Positions 8,235-17,008 of a stretch of DNA of 64,000 nucleotides are shown piece by piece. The notes under the pieces are model-generated. The model did no database searches, was not told the DNA's origin, and saw only the letters and a program-made list of their open reading frames with translations. Position 1 is the first letter of the stretch. The number at the start of each line of letters is the position of its first letter. The stretch lies in the NCBI RefSeq assembly GCF_007744675.1, contig NZ_CP036269.1, positions 2,893,546-2,957,545 on the forward strand, written 5' to 3'. Source of the DNA: Gimesia alba. GTDB lineage: Bacteria > Planctomycetota > Planctomycetia > Planctomycetales > Planctomycetaceae. Made by a program: the position numbers and the translations under genes.

Positions 8235-8927
8235 ATGAATCAGAATGAAGAAACCTCCGAGAAGGTGAAATTACAGCTGACTGATTCTGTTAAGTTAAAC
8301 GAAATGGGATTTGTATTTGAGATCAATGTGATCGCCTGTTTTTATGCAGTCTGGGTATTTTTATTTGCGTCATATGGGTTGAAGGCCAACATTAATAATC
8401 TGACAAATCATTTACCTCCTGTATTCGGATTTTTGCAGATCTTTGGCGATGCTTTTACCAGTTTATGGTATAACCTGATCTTTTTTTGTCTTGCTTCTAG
8501 TGGTCTCGTTATAGGATTCTTGTTCGGACTGCGTGCTCTATTTCCAGAACACTTGAAGCGATATCTCTGCTGGAGATTACCGAAAGGCTTTCAGTTTGAG
8601 AAGAAAAAGGAAAGTGCCTGGCCCGCCGTTTTGACGGTTTTGGTGTGTTTCACTTCCATAGCGGTATTGTTCTTCGCTTTAACTCATCTTCATGTAGATC
8701 GGACTCATCGATTGCCTGTTATCTCCTGGGAAGGACCAGCTGCCGAATCTATTGATTGGATTTTCGTACTGGGTTGGACTTTCGCTTATCTGACAATCTA
8801 CATCGGGGCTTTCGCCGATTCTTATTTTACCAGTCGTTGGAACTGGCTCATCAAATTCACCTCTGGTCTTCTCGGTGTTTTGATTGTCACTGCTTTTATT
8901 CTTACCTGCGCGGTACTCGAAGACTGA
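8235..8927 (+). CDS. Hypothetical four-helix membrane protein (paralogue of 6990-7637)
   Basis: 230 residues from ATG 8235, right after the preceding stop. Helices at about 30-50, 75-100, 133-155 and 177-197, with a further hydrophobic segment near the C-terminus. It shares the THLHVDRTHRLPVISWEGPAAE block and the WIFVLGWTFAYL helix with the paralogue upstream. Divergence outside this core is large. Lower GC than the soluble gene between them. Unknown role in the membrane. Confidence 0.72.
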   Translation: MNQNEETSEKVKLQLTDSVKLNEMGFVFEINVIACFYAVWVFLFASYGLKANINNLTNHLPPVFGFLQIFGDAFTSLWYNLIFFCLASSGLVIGFLFGLRALFPEHLKRYLCWRLPKGFQFEKKKESAWPAVLTVLVCFTSIAVLFFALTHLHVDRTHRLPVISWEGPAAESIDWIFVLGWTFAYLTIYIGAFADSYFTSRWNWLIKFTSGLLGVLIVTAFILTCAVLED

Positions 8928-8946
8928 TTTTTCAATTGAGATATCC

Positions 8947-9375
8947 ATGAAACAGAAAACGGTCAGAATTATCCTGATTTGTCTGTCCGGTCTCATAGTA
9001 TGCGTTCTGCTGCTTACCAGGTCTCTGAAATCTTATAATGCTTCGCAGGGATATTGGGAGGCGGAGATTGGAAATGCAGGACCTCACACCGTGCTGACGC
9101 TACGACTGACAGGGGGAGAAGCACAACCCTGGCACCGCGTGATTGTCTTTCAAAATATCGGGGCAGAAGCGATACAAGCGAGTAAGTTCAAGCTGCCTGA
9201 TGAAGCCGTTCAAATGCCCGGTGCCCGGTTGACGTTTCAGGATATCACACTGCGTCCCGGCCACGTGGCCTTTGTTTGGCAGGGACATGAGTTTGTGATG
9301 ATGTCAAACTGGCTCCGAGTCGATGGGAAAGAATACGGCTGGGACGAACAGGAAGTCATCATGTTGGTAGATTGA
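8947..9375 (+). CDS. Hypothetical exported or membrane-anchored protein
   Basis: 142 residues from ATG 8947. The longer frame from 8884 would overlap the previous gene and lacks a sensible N-terminus. MKQKTVRIILICLSGLIVCVLLL is a signal anchor or signal peptide. The remainder is a beta-rich domain (VLTLRLTGGEAQPWHRVIVFQNIG, GARLTFQDITLRPGHVAFVW) with alternating hydrophobics like an Ig or fibronectin-type sandwich. It is the last gene of the rightward cluster, 11 bp before the convergent beta-helix gene. No family assigned. Confidence 0.72.
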   Translation: MKQKTVRIILICLSGLIVCVLLLTRSLKSYNASQGYWEAEIGNAGPHTVLTLRLTGGEAQPWHRVIVFQNIGAEAIQASKFKLPDEAVQMPGARLTFQDITLRPGHVAFVWQGHEFVMMSNWLRVDGKEYGWDEQEVIMLVD

Positions 9376-9386
9376 CTACACACGTT

Positions 9387-11072
9387 CTAATCAGCGGGTT
9401 TATGTAACAGATTCCCCTGCATCATGCCGGTTTCACCGCTGATCGAGACCACCTTATCTTTCGGATTGGCTGAGATCGCGGTATTGTCGAAGACATTCGC
9501 GGGGACTTTTGCGTTTTGGATCACCAGCGCGGTGCCGTGGAAGTCGCTGATTTTATTTCGGGTTGCGAGAACCGTCGCTTCGCTGGCCTGGAGTGCGTGT
9601 CGCCAGTGATGGAATTTATTGGCGATCAGGGTGACGTCGGAACCGGGGAGTGCCCAGACTCCGAAGTTGGGGGGGCCGACTTTGCGGAGTGAGGTGCCTG
9701 CGAATTCGTTGTTTTCGGCGCGGATCTTACCGGCGACGCGAATCCCGGCGACTCCGCCGCCGCGAATGATGTTGTCGGTGAGTGTGACCTCGGACCCATT
9801 GAAAACCATCATGATCGGGGGCATGCCCCCTTTGCGTGAGAGTTCATTGCCTACCAGACGTACGGTCCAGCCCCCGTTGACGCCGACCGCGACCCGGGCG
9901 TTGTCGATGATGCGGTTATTGATCAAAGTCGAACGGCCCGCTTTGCAGGGAGCGAAACCGATGCCGGAGGCTTTGTTGTGGTGACAAAAATTGTTGATCA
10001 GCATGGTGACGGCGTCGCTCTGCTGTCCGATGCCGGATTGTCCGTTTTCAAAACATTCGTTGCCGACAATGGTGGGCGTGGCGTGAGTGCGCGAGCCGAT
10101 GCCGGCGAGTTTGTTTTTATAGCAGCGATTGTTGCGAATGAGCGGCGCTGCTTCTTCGCGTGTGCCGATGCCTGCCATGTCGTTTTCATAACACTCGTTG
10201 TTTTCGATGATCGGGCGCGTCTCGCCGCCGGTCCGCACGCCGATGCCGGCACGGCGGTTGTGATAACACTTGTTGCCGCGAACCAGCGCGTGCGAGCCTT
10301 CGCTGATGCCGATGCCGGCGCGGATGTTTTCGTAGCAGGTATTGTTAATGACGGTTGGGCTGGCGTCGTCGTGACCGATGCCGGCGTAGAAGTTCTGGAA
10401 GCAGATGTTTTCTTCAATGATGGCGGTTGACTTCTGCATCGAACCGATGCCGCCCCCCATGTTGCGGTAGGTGATGTTGCGATAGATGTGGGGCGAACAG
10501 CGTTTGCTGGGTGCGCTCTGGATGGCGATGCCCGTATAGCCGATATGATGCACGATGTTATTGGTGACTGCGCAGGTCACGCCGATAACTCCGATGCCGG
10601 CGGTGCCCGGTGCGCCGATGTGTTCGTGTGACTGCTGTTCGCCGTGCGTGGCGTGGTGCTTGTTCCATTTCGCATCGTCGTACACGCCGACGTTGGTGAC
10701 GGTGAACCCGTCGAGCGTGCTACGCTGGGCCATCGTGACGCCGGCCCCTTCCCCCTGCTCTCCACCGCCGTCAATGATGGTGGCTTCCGCCCGTTTTAAG
10801 CCGAGCGTGCCTTTCGTATCATCGCCGGTACTTTTCAGGATCAGGCCTGCTTTGAGTTTGATGCGTTCTTTGTAGGTCCCGGGAGCAACCAGAATGGTGT
10901 CGCCGGCTTGTGAGGCATCAACGGCGGCCTGAATGGTTTTATGCTGTTCCGGAACGCGGATTGTCTCGGCAGCGAGGGATGAAACAGCAAGTAGGGGAAC
11001 GCACAAGATGCCAAATCCCAGTAGTCGTAAGCGGCGGATGTTTGCCTGTCGGTGATCGTTGCTTGAGCACAT
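9387..11072 (-). CDS. Secreted right-handed parallel beta-helix protein
   Basis: 561 residues. The N-terminus has a basic region followed by a hydrophobic core ending LAVSSLAAE, a cleavable signal peptide. VPEQHKTIQAAVDASQAGDTILVAPGTYKERI is the usual capping and first rung of NosD/pectin-lyase-like beta-helices. About fifteen 22-24 residue coils follow, with the consensus N-x-C-Y-x-N-x-x-A-G-I-G, here unusually regular (residues about 190-400). Proteins of this fold bind or cleave polysaccharides at the cell surface; no catalytic residues can be picked out. GGGAG precedes the start on the minus strand. Convergent with the gene ending at 9375. Confidence 0.88.
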   Translation of the reverse strand: MCSSNDHRQANIRRLRLLGFGILCVPLLAVSSLAAETIRVPEQHKTIQAAVDASQAGDTILVAPGTYKERIKLKAGLILKSTGDDTKGTLGLKRAEATIIDGGGEQGEGAGVTMAQRSTLDGFTVTNVGVYDDAKWNKHHATHGEQQSHEHIGAPGTAGIGVIGVTCAVTNNIVHHIGYTGIAIQSAPSKRCSPHIYRNITYRNMGGGIGSMQKSTAIIEENICFQNFYAGIGHDDASPTVINNTCYENIRAGIGISEGSHALVRGNKCYHNRRAGIGVRTGGETRPIIENNECYENDMAGIGTREEAAPLIRNNRCYKNKLAGIGSRTHATPTIVGNECFENGQSGIGQQSDAVTMLINNFCHHNKASGIGFAPCKAGRSTLINNRIIDNARVAVGVNGGWTVRLVGNELSRKGGMPPIMMVFNGSEVTLTDNIIRGGGVAGIRVAGKIRAENNEFAGTSLRKVGPPNFGVWALPGSDVTLIANKFHHWRHALQASEATVLATRNKISDFHGTALVIQNAKVPANVFDNTAISANPKDKVVSISGETGMMQGNLLHKPAD

Positions 11073-11203
11073 CGCAGCGTCTCCCTTTTAGAACCAGTGA
11101 TGGAGTGAATCTGTCTCTCTCTATTAAGCTACCAGAATAAATCTGCCGATCAAGGGGGGAAATGAAAGCGACGCTGTTTTAGGAAACTCTGGTGACTGCC
11201 GAC

Positions 11204-11232
11204 TTGTCACCTGAACAAAGCTGTGATATAAA
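11204..11232 (+). promoter_or_regulatory. Sigma-70-like promoter of the macro-domain gene
   Basis: TTGTCA at 11204-11209, a 17-bp spacer, then TATAAA at 11227-11232. Transcription would begin near 11239 and leave a leader of about 30 nt before ATG 11269, with GAAAGGA as ribosome site. Near-consensus by inspection only. Confidence 0.55.
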
Positions 11233-11268
11233 TCGGGCGCGTCATTTAGAAAGGACCCCTTCTGACTT

Positions 11269-11901
11269 ATGGCATTGCCCATTGATCTCTGGTTAATTCA
11301 TCCTCAAACCGAAATGTGCGACGCGTTTCGCGATCGCTTTGAAGACCTGCCTCGCGTAACGGTGATCGAGAGCCGTTTTGAAGACCTGCCTCCGCACGAC
11401 TGTTTTGTGACGGCGGCGAATGCGTTTGGAATTATGAACGCTGGCATCGATGCGGCCGTTGTGCATTTTCATGGCGAAGACCTGATGCGGCGGATTCAAC
11501 ATCGTATTATGGATGCGTATCTGGGCGAGCAGCCGCTGGGAACTTCGTTTATTGAGCCGACGGGCAATCCCGAATATCCGTATGTCGCACATAGCCCGAC
11601 GATGCGTGTGCCCGGCTCGATCTCGGGGACGGACAAAGTGTATGCGGCGACCTGGGCATCGCTGCTGGCCGTGTATCAGCACAATGTCAGTCAGCGTGAG
11701 AATGAGCACGCGAAAATTGAAACGGTTGTGTTTCCCGCGATGGGAGCCGGCTTTGGCGGTGTTCCTTTTCAGGAAGTGGCTCGGCAGATGGTGGTCGCCT
11801 ATCAGCATTATCTGGATCCGCCGCACCGGATGGACTGGGATATGGTGATCCGACGGCAGAAAGCGATTGCCTACGATCAGGGGCAGTTGGTCATTCGTTA
11901 A
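11269..11901 (+). CDS. Macro-domain protein (ADP-ribose-binding fold)
   Basis: 210 residues. The N-terminus LWLIHPQTEMCDAFRDRF leads to VTAANAFGIMNAGIDAAV (about 47-64), the macro-domain first binding loop (usually N-x-x-x-x-x-x-G-G-V-D-x-A-I). The second loop is VVFPAMGAGFGGVPF (about 150-164), the usual P-A-x-G-x-G-x-x-G. Members bind ADP-ribose derivatives, and some hydrolyse ADP-ribose from protein or nucleic acid. The first loop reads GIMNAGID rather than G-x-x-G-G-V-D, so catalysis is uncertain. No signal peptide. The gene is monocistronic with its own promoter; no partner ADP-ribosyltransferase is seen nearby. Confidence 0.83.
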   Translation: MALPIDLWLIHPQTEMCDAFRDRFEDLPRVTVIESRFEDLPPHDCFVTAANAFGIMNAGIDAAVVHFHGEDLMRRIQHRIMDAYLGEQPLGTSFIEPTGNPEYPYVAHSPTMRVPGSISGTDKVYAATWASLLAVYQHNVSQRENEHAKIETVVFPAMGAGFGGVPFQEVARQMVVAYQHYLDPPHRMDWDMVIRRQKAIAYDQGQLVIR

Positions 11902-12047
11902 GCATACTTTTGCTTTCAAATTTCCCTGCTTTTCTCTGAAATTCCGAATTCATCCCTGATCATCGGAGAACGGCGGACTATACTCCCGCAGGTACTGAAA
12001 AGTCCACTAACCGGTTTTGTCCTTTCTACTAATTTTATGGGTGAACT

Positions 12048-13553
12048 GTGCCGGAGTCTGTCGCCGCTGAGGAAAATCTCGCTGAAGCCGGGTTGATCTT
12101 ATTGACCGGGGCGACGGGATATGTGGGCGGTCGATTGTTACAGGTGCTGGAGCAGCGCGGGGCGAAGCTGCGTTGTCTGGCGCGGCGGCCGGAGATTCTG
12201 GAACCGAAAGTAGCCGCATCAACGGAAGTGGTTGCCGGCGATGTGCTGGATCGGGCCAGTCTGAACCCGGTGATGAAGGGGGTGAAGGTTGCCTACTATC
12301 TGATCCATTCGATGGGGGCGACCGGTTCGTTTGAAGAAAATGATCGTCAGGCGGCCCGCAACTTCGCGGAAGTGGCCCGAGAGGCGGGGGTCGAGCGGAT
12401 TATCTATCTGGGCGGCCTGGGAAATGAGGACGAAGAACTGTCGGCCCACCTGCGGAGTCGTCAGGAAGTCGGGCAGATTTTAGGTGCAACGGGTGTGCCG
12501 GTACTGGAATTTCGCGCGTCGATTGTGATCGGCTCGGGAAGTCTGTCGTTCGAGATGATTCGCTCGCTGGTGGAACGGCTGCCGGTGATGATTACGCCCA
12601 AATGGGTGCAGCGGGCAGCCCAGCCGATTGCGATTGAAGACTTGATTGCCTACCTGATCGGGGCGCTCGAAATGCCGTTCACGCAGAGCCGGGTGTTTGA
12701 AATTGGGGGCGCCGATCAGGTGTCGTATGCCGACATCATGCGCGTGTATGCGAAGTGCCGCGGCACACGTGTGCGGATGATTCCGGTGCCCGTGCTGACG
12801 CCTTATCTTTCGAGTCTCTGGCTGGGGCTGGTGACTCCGTTGTACGCACGCATTGGTCGCAAGCTGATTCAGAGCATCGTGCATGCGACAGTCGTCCAGG
12901 ATCAGAGTGCGCTGGTCGCGTTTGAAATTCAGCCGATGGGAATCGAGGCGGCAATCCGACGTGCGCTGGTCAATGAAGACCGGGAGTTTGCCGAGACACG
13001 CTGGTCAGACGCGCTCTCTTCTTCAGGAGCATTGCCGGCCTGGGTAGGCGTCCGCTTCGGTTCACGGCTCGTCGACTTGCGGAGCATCAAAGTCAATCAA
13101 CCACCTGAGGTCGCGTTTCAGCCGATTCAGCGGATCGGAGGCGAAACCGGCTGGTATGCCTGCAACTGGCTCTGGCATCTGCGCGGGGCGCTGGATTTGC
13201 TTGTGGGCGGCGTGGGTATGCGTCGGGGACGGGCACACGCGGAACATCTGCGGGTGGGCGACACGGTCGATTTCTGGCGGGTGGAAGCGTATGAACCGAA
13301 TCATCTGTTAAGGCTGTCGGCCGAGATGAAGCTGCCCGGACGTGCCTGGCTGGAGTTTGAAGTGACGGGGGACGAGGCATCGTCAACGATCACGCAGACG
13401 GCCATATATGATCCGATCGGTGTGTGGGGCCGGATTTACTGGTATGCGGTCTGCCCGCTGCATCATTTTGTCTTTTCCGGCATGCTGAAAAACATTGCCG
13501 CCGCGTCACAAAAGAGTGAGACACGCGAACCGGATGTGATTTCACAACGGTAA
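12048..13553 (+). CDS. NAD(P)-binding SDR fused to DUF2867
   Basis: 501 residues from GTG 12048. Residues about 15-250 form an extended/atypical short-chain dehydrogenase domain: LLTGATGYVGGRLLQVLEQRG (Rossmann G-x-x-G-x-x-G), later GDVLDR, YYLIHSMG and VERIIYLGGLG. Residues about 330-490 match DUF2867 (GWYACNWLWHLRGALDLLVGGVGMRRGR, then a beta-rich end). This two-domain form is common in bacteria and usually annotated only as an SDR or NAD(P)H-binding protein. A substrate is not known. Cytoplasmic. It is followed by 326 bp without a gene. Confidence 0.86.
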   Translation: MPESVAAEENLAEAGLILLTGATGYVGGRLLQVLEQRGAKLRCLARRPEILEPKVAASTEVVAGDVLDRASLNPVMKGVKVAYYLIHSMGATGSFEENDRQAARNFAEVAREAGVERIIYLGGLGNEDEELSAHLRSRQEVGQILGATGVPVLEFRASIVIGSGSLSFEMIRSLVERLPVMITPKWVQRAAQPIAIEDLIAYLIGALEMPFTQSRVFEIGGADQVSYADIMRVYAKCRGTRVRMIPVPVLTPYLSSLWLGLVTPLYARIGRKLIQSIVHATVVQDQSALVAFEIQPMGIEAAIRRALVNEDREFAETRWSDALSSSGALPAWVGVRFGSRLVDLRSIKVNQPPEVAFQPIQRIGGETGWYACNWLWHLRGALDLLVGGVGMRRGRAHAEHLRVGDTVDFWRVEAYEPNHLLRLSAEMKLPGRAWLEFEVTGDEASSTITQTAIYDPIGVWGRIYWYAVCPLHHFVFSGMLKNIAAASQKSETREPDVISQR

Positions 13554-13633
13554 GTGGAATTCTTCCCCCACCCTGCTCTGTTTCTGATTCCCTCTGGAAT
13601 GAGTTCGTCTGAACCGGTACTCTATGAAAACCC

Positions 13634-13787
13634 AGGTAGCGTTTATTTAATCGCTCCGATCCTGATTTTGAGGTCGACAGCGTTAGCGATCAAAGAATAT
13701 GTCTTGACCGACAGTGTGATGTCGCCCTTGTTTACTGGACAATGACCGCAGAAAAGTCCCATTAGCCGCAGGGCGTTAGCCCCGGTT
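13634..13787 (+). repeat. About 150-bp dispersed element, copy 1
   Basis: Starts AGGTAGCGTTTATTTAATCG at 13634 and ends in GTTAGCCCCGGTT at 13787. The reverse complement of 36281-36428 aligns over its whole length: GCGTT-x-ATTTAATCG, GATCCTGATTTTGAG, GCGTTAGC, TTGTTT-x-x-TGGAC-x-ATGACCGCA, TAGCCGCAGGGCGTTAGCC. The short frame across it has no coding character. It fills most of the 326-bp gap 13554-13879; the rest shows nothing recognisable. Confidence 0.8.
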
Positions 13788-13879
13788 GTGCGTCATTGGT
13801 AAGGAGCGTTCGAATGGAGAGACGCTACCTCGGATCAGGTTTCGCATGATATTTCACATGGGCTCAGGAAGGACCACTG

Positions 13880-14548
13880 ATGACGAACGTATTATTGACA
13901 GGCTACGGACCTTTTGGAAACACTCCGGTCAACCCGGCAGAGTCCGTGGCGCGGGCCCTGGACGGGACCGTGATTGGCGAAGCGAAAATTGTATCCCGGA
14001 TTGTGCCGAACGTGTTCTTTGAATGCATCGATGTGGTGAGTGCGGCAATCGCGGAGCTGGAACCGTCTTTGGTGTTCATGCTGGGAGAATACGGTGGTCG
14101 CTCGATGATCACGGTAGAGCGACTGGCACAGAATTTGAATGATGCGACGCGCTACCAGTTGGCCGACAATGCGGGGGCGGCACCGCAGGGACAATTGACA
14201 GTACCGGAAGGACCGGTGGCCTATTATTCAACAGTACCGCTGCGTGCGATGGTCAAGGCGATGCGATCCGAAGGGATTCCGTCCGATATTTCTGATGCGG
14301 CGGGAACCTTCGGTTGTAATCACCTGATGTACGGCATTCTGCATCACATCGCACAGAAGCAATTGCCGATTCGCGCAGGCTGGATTCATCTGCCGCACCT
14401 GCCTTGTGTGGCGGCGCTGGAGGAAAATCTGGGGGCGCCGAGTATGTCGGCTGAGACTTCAACTGCCGGCGTGAAGCTGGCTATCCGGGCGGCCCTTGAA
14501 AATCGGGAAGATATCGACGAGCCGAGTGTCTCCCGGTTGCAGATTTGA
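13880..14548 (+). CDS. pcp: Pyroglutamyl-peptidase I
   Basis: 222 residues, the usual length of a C15-family cysteine peptidase that removes N-terminal pyroglutamate from peptides in the cytoplasm. VLLTGYGPFGNTPVNPAE is the family N-terminus. The catalytic triad is visible as Glu80 (ITVERLAQN), Cys146 (GTFGCNHLMYG) and His170 (AGWIHLPHLP). All three lie in the expected motifs, though Gly replaces the common Val before Cys. ATG 13880 follows AGGAAGGA. Single gene after a dispersed repeat; the next gene starts 69 bp later. Confidence 0.93.
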   Translation: MTNVLLTGYGPFGNTPVNPAESVARALDGTVIGEAKIVSRIVPNVFFECIDVVSAAIAELEPSLVFMLGEYGGRSMITVERLAQNLNDATRYQLADNAGAAPQGQLTVPEGPVAYYSTVPLRAMVKAMRSEGIPSDISDAAGTFGCNHLMYGILHHIAQKQLPIRAGWIHLPHLPCVAALEENLGAPSMSAETSTAGVKLAIRAALENREDIDEPSVSRLQI

Positions 14549-14617
14549 TGTGGGTGGTGGGCCGTCAAAAATCAAGAAGTATCTCTCTGGCGTTCTGAAT
14601 AAGCAAATAGGATCAAG

Positions 14618-15175
14618 ATGAACGAAGTATTAGAAATCCTGGTTTGGCCGGTGACCGTGATCATTGTGGTGGTCATTCTGCGCGAATCACTGGCCCGGTT
14701 GCTCTTAAAGACGAAGAAGCTCAAATATAAAGACCTCGAAGTCAGTTTCCGTGAGAGTATCGAAAAAATTGAAGCCGAAGCGCAAGAGGTTTCTCTGAAT
14801 GAACCTCCGCGGGAACGGAAGCTGGAAAGTGTTGAGATTGACCTGTATGAGCTTGCCAGTATTTCGCCGACGGTCGCTGTGATTGAGGCCTGGAAATCGG
14901 TTGAATCTGCCGCGCGCGTCTTGATTCAAGCGAAGGGACACCGATTGGATTATGACACCGCGACCCCGTACAAACTGATCCAGGATACGTTAGAAAACGA
15001 GAACCTGCTCGACGAACGGCATTGCAAAATATTTAACGACCTGCGTCTGTTGCGAAACAAGATCGTGCATGCCGAAGGCTATACGTTCTCCGAGGAGCAA
15101 GCGAGAAAGTATATCGATCTCTCCATCCGATTGCGGAGTTACCTGAATGAGTTGTCTGGCAATGAAGCGAAATAA
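14618..15175 (+). CDS. Membrane-anchored HEPN-like protein
   Basis: 185 residues. An N-terminal helix (about 6-24, ILVWPVTVIIVVVILRESLA) anchors it. A charged coiled-coil-like stretch rich in Glu and Lys follows (35-65), then a helical domain with SVESAARVLIQAKG and LRLLRNKIVHAEGYTFSEEQARKYIDLSIRL. The RNKIVH sequence fits the R-x(4-6)-H motif of HEPN and DUF4145-type domains, many of which are RNA-binding or RNA-cleaving. The stop is 2 bp before the ATG of the phosphosulfolactate phosphatase-like gene, so the two are likely co-translated. Nuclease activity is not proven. Confidence 0.68.
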   Translation: MNEVLEILVWPVTVIIVVVILRESLARLLLKTKKLKYKDLEVSFRESIEKIEAEAQEVSLNEPPRERKLESVEIDLYELASISPTVAVIEAWKSVESAARVLIQAKGHRLDYDTATPYKLIQDTLENENLLDERHCKIFNDLRLLRNKIVHAEGYTFSEEQARKYIDLSIRLRSYLNELSGNEAK

Positions 15176-15177
15176 CG

Positions 15178-15921
15178 ATGACCTGGTTTGATCAGGAACC
15201 ATATGACATTCGTTGTGAGTGGGGTCTGCCCGGCGTAGAGCAAATGACCTCGTCCGATGTGATTGTGATCGTCGATGTTTTATCATTCTCGACAAGCGTC
15301 GAAGTGGCGGTGAGCCGGGGAGTGACGGTGTTTCCTTACCGCTGGAAAGACGCTTCGGCACAAGCGTATGCACAACAGCGTTCGGCGGAGTTGGCCAGTT
15401 CGCGCAACAGTCTGCCGGGCCAGTATTCACTGGCTCCCTCTTCGCTAATCACCGCTCCCCGCGGACTGCGGCTGGTGCTTCCCTCTCCCAACGGTTCGAC
15501 CCTGTCGTTCGCGGCGATGTCGCATGGTGCGACCGTGTTTGCGGGCTGCTTGCGGAATGCATCAGCAGTCGCCCGACAGGCACAAGCGGCTGGGCGGCGG
15601 ATCACAGTTGTTCCGGCGGGGGAACGCTGGGCCGACGGTTCGTTGCGTCCCGCGATTGAAGATCTCATTGGTGCGGGTGCGATCATCAACCAGCTAACAG
15701 GAATACGCTCTCCTGAATCGTCGTTGGCTGTCGCTGCCTTTGAAGATGCTGCGGATCAGTTACCAGAGCGTTTGCTCTCCTGCGCATCGGGTCGCGAATT
15801 GGAAGAACGCGGTTTTGTGCGTGATGTGGAAATCGCGGCAGAGTTCGATATCAGTGGCGTTGTGCCGGTGTTGCTTGATGATGCGTTTGTGGTGCAGACT
15901 GGTCTGGTTGACATTAACTAG
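15178..15921 (+). CDS. 2-phosphosulfolactate phosphatase-like protein (ComB family, diverged)
   Basis: 247 residues. It follows the ComB plan: VIVIVDVLSFSTSVEVAVSRG (about 28-48, family D-V-x-R-A-S/T-S-x), LVLPSPNGSTLSF (near 100, family T-x-N-G-T), then PAGERWADGSLRPAIEDLIGAGAI (near 140, family A-G-x-x-x-x-x-x-x-E-D). ComB hydrolyses 2-phospho-3-sulfolactate in coenzyme M biosynthesis. Planctomycetes are not known to use that pathway in full, so the true substrate may differ. A second, more canonical paralogue lies at 48254-49015. The start is 2 bp after the HEPN-like gene. Confidence 0.8.
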   Translation: MTWFDQEPYDIRCEWGLPGVEQMTSSDVIVIVDVLSFSTSVEVAVSRGVTVFPYRWKDASAQAYAQQRSAELASSRNSLPGQYSLAPSSLITAPRGLRLVLPSPNGSTLSFAAMSHGATVFAGCLRNASAVARQAQAAGRRITVVPAGERWADGSLRPAIEDLIGAGAIINQLTGIRSPESSLAVAAFEDAADQLPERLLSCASGRELEERGFVRDVEIAAEFDISGVVPVLLDDAFVVQTGLVDIN

Positions 15922-16031
15922 TAATGCGCACATGATTGACATGGGGATAGTGTCTGCCATAATGTTTTTTTGTGCGGGTCTGTGTGGATTCAGGTTTCTT
16001 TTCTTGAGGCGGGTTGGCGAAAGGTACAGCG

Positions 16032-16838
16032 ATGATTATTTACGGCTCCAGAATGTACTTCAAAGAAAATGTGGTGGAATCGCAGGGCACGTGTGATCAT
16101 TGTGGGCACTATACGAGCCAGACCAGTTACGAGGCCCGGAAGTTTGGACACATTTATTTTATCCCTCTGTTCCCGGCAGGCCCGCGTTCCCAAATTTTGA
16201 ACGAGTGCAGTAACTGTGGGATCGGCACTCATATTCCGCTGGAGAAGATGGAGCCGATCCGGGATGATATTCGTAGCAATTTTAAAAACTGGATTGAACA
16301 GGTTCAGAGCGGAAAAAAAGAGATTCATGTTGAAGGCGATCCCGAGCCGATTAACGTAGGACTTTTGTTTTCGGGGGCGCTGGAGAACCTGTATCTGCTG
16401 CAGGAAATTGATGACGCGAATTCGATTCTTGCCGTCTTAAAGTCGCAGGAGATGCATCATGAAGCGGAAATCGTTTCTGCCCGCTGGCATGAAATTCAAG
16501 GGAATCTGGATCGTGCCGTTCAGAGCTATCAGGCCGCTCATGAATTGAGCCCGGAAGATATTTTTATTCTCTATCAGATCGGCAAAACAGAACGATTGAT
16601 GGGAAAAACCGGCAAAGCGATGCAGGCGTTTGAAAAGTGCTTGTCGATCGATCCCGATAATCTGGATGTGATTATAGAGATCGCCGGGATTCATGAAAAT
16701 GCGAACGATTATCCCAAGATCGTGGAAACCTACGACAAGATTTACGATTTGCGGCCCGATCTGGTTTCCGAAAAAGGAATGAAGAAAGTGTATAAAAAAG
16801 CGTGTAAGAAATCAGGGGTGGAAGGCAAGTATTTGTGA
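16032..16838 (+). CDS. Zinc-ribbon and TPR protein
   Basis: 268 residues from ATG 16032 (MIIYGSRMYFKENV), preceded by GAAAGG; the longer TTG start adds only six residues. The N-terminus has two knuckles, Cys21-x-x-Cys24 and Cys59-x-x-Cys62, with YFIPLFPAG between them, like small zinc-ribbon domains that begin M-I-I-x-G. Residues about 140-250 are TPR helices (AVQSYQAAHELSPEDIFILYQIGKTERLMGKTGKAMQAFEKCLSIDPDN). Likely a cytoplasmic adaptor; partner unknown. It stands alone, with about 110 bp before and 170 bp after it. Confidence 0.78.
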   Translation: MIIYGSRMYFKENVVESQGTCDHCGHYTSQTSYEARKFGHIYFIPLFPAGPRSQILNECSNCGIGTHIPLEKMEPIRDDIRSNFKNWIEQVQSGKKEIHVEGDPEPINVGLLFSGALENLYLLQEIDDANSILAVLKSQEMHHEAEIVSARWHEIQGNLDRAVQSYQAAHELSPEDIFILYQIGKTERLMGKTGKAMQAFEKCLSIDPDNLDVIIEIAGIHENANDYPKIVETYDKIYDLRPDLVSEKGMKKVYKKACKKSGVEGKYL

Positions 16839-17008
16839 TGCTTTCATGCTTGATGTGTTGTAGATGAGATGAACTTGTTTTGTTGCTGTCTACTCTATTG
16901 AGAGACCGGTAGTGAGTCAATGCTTCAAATTCTCACATAGAAAAATCAACCAGACGAACAACGTAGTGAAGCTGGAATCGAACAGGTAATGATTAGAGAG
17001 TAACAACA

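Noticed and set aside
13554..13745. 63-codon frame between the SDR gene and pcp
   Set aside because: It runs into a dispersed non-coding repeat whose second copy at 36281 does not preserve the frame.
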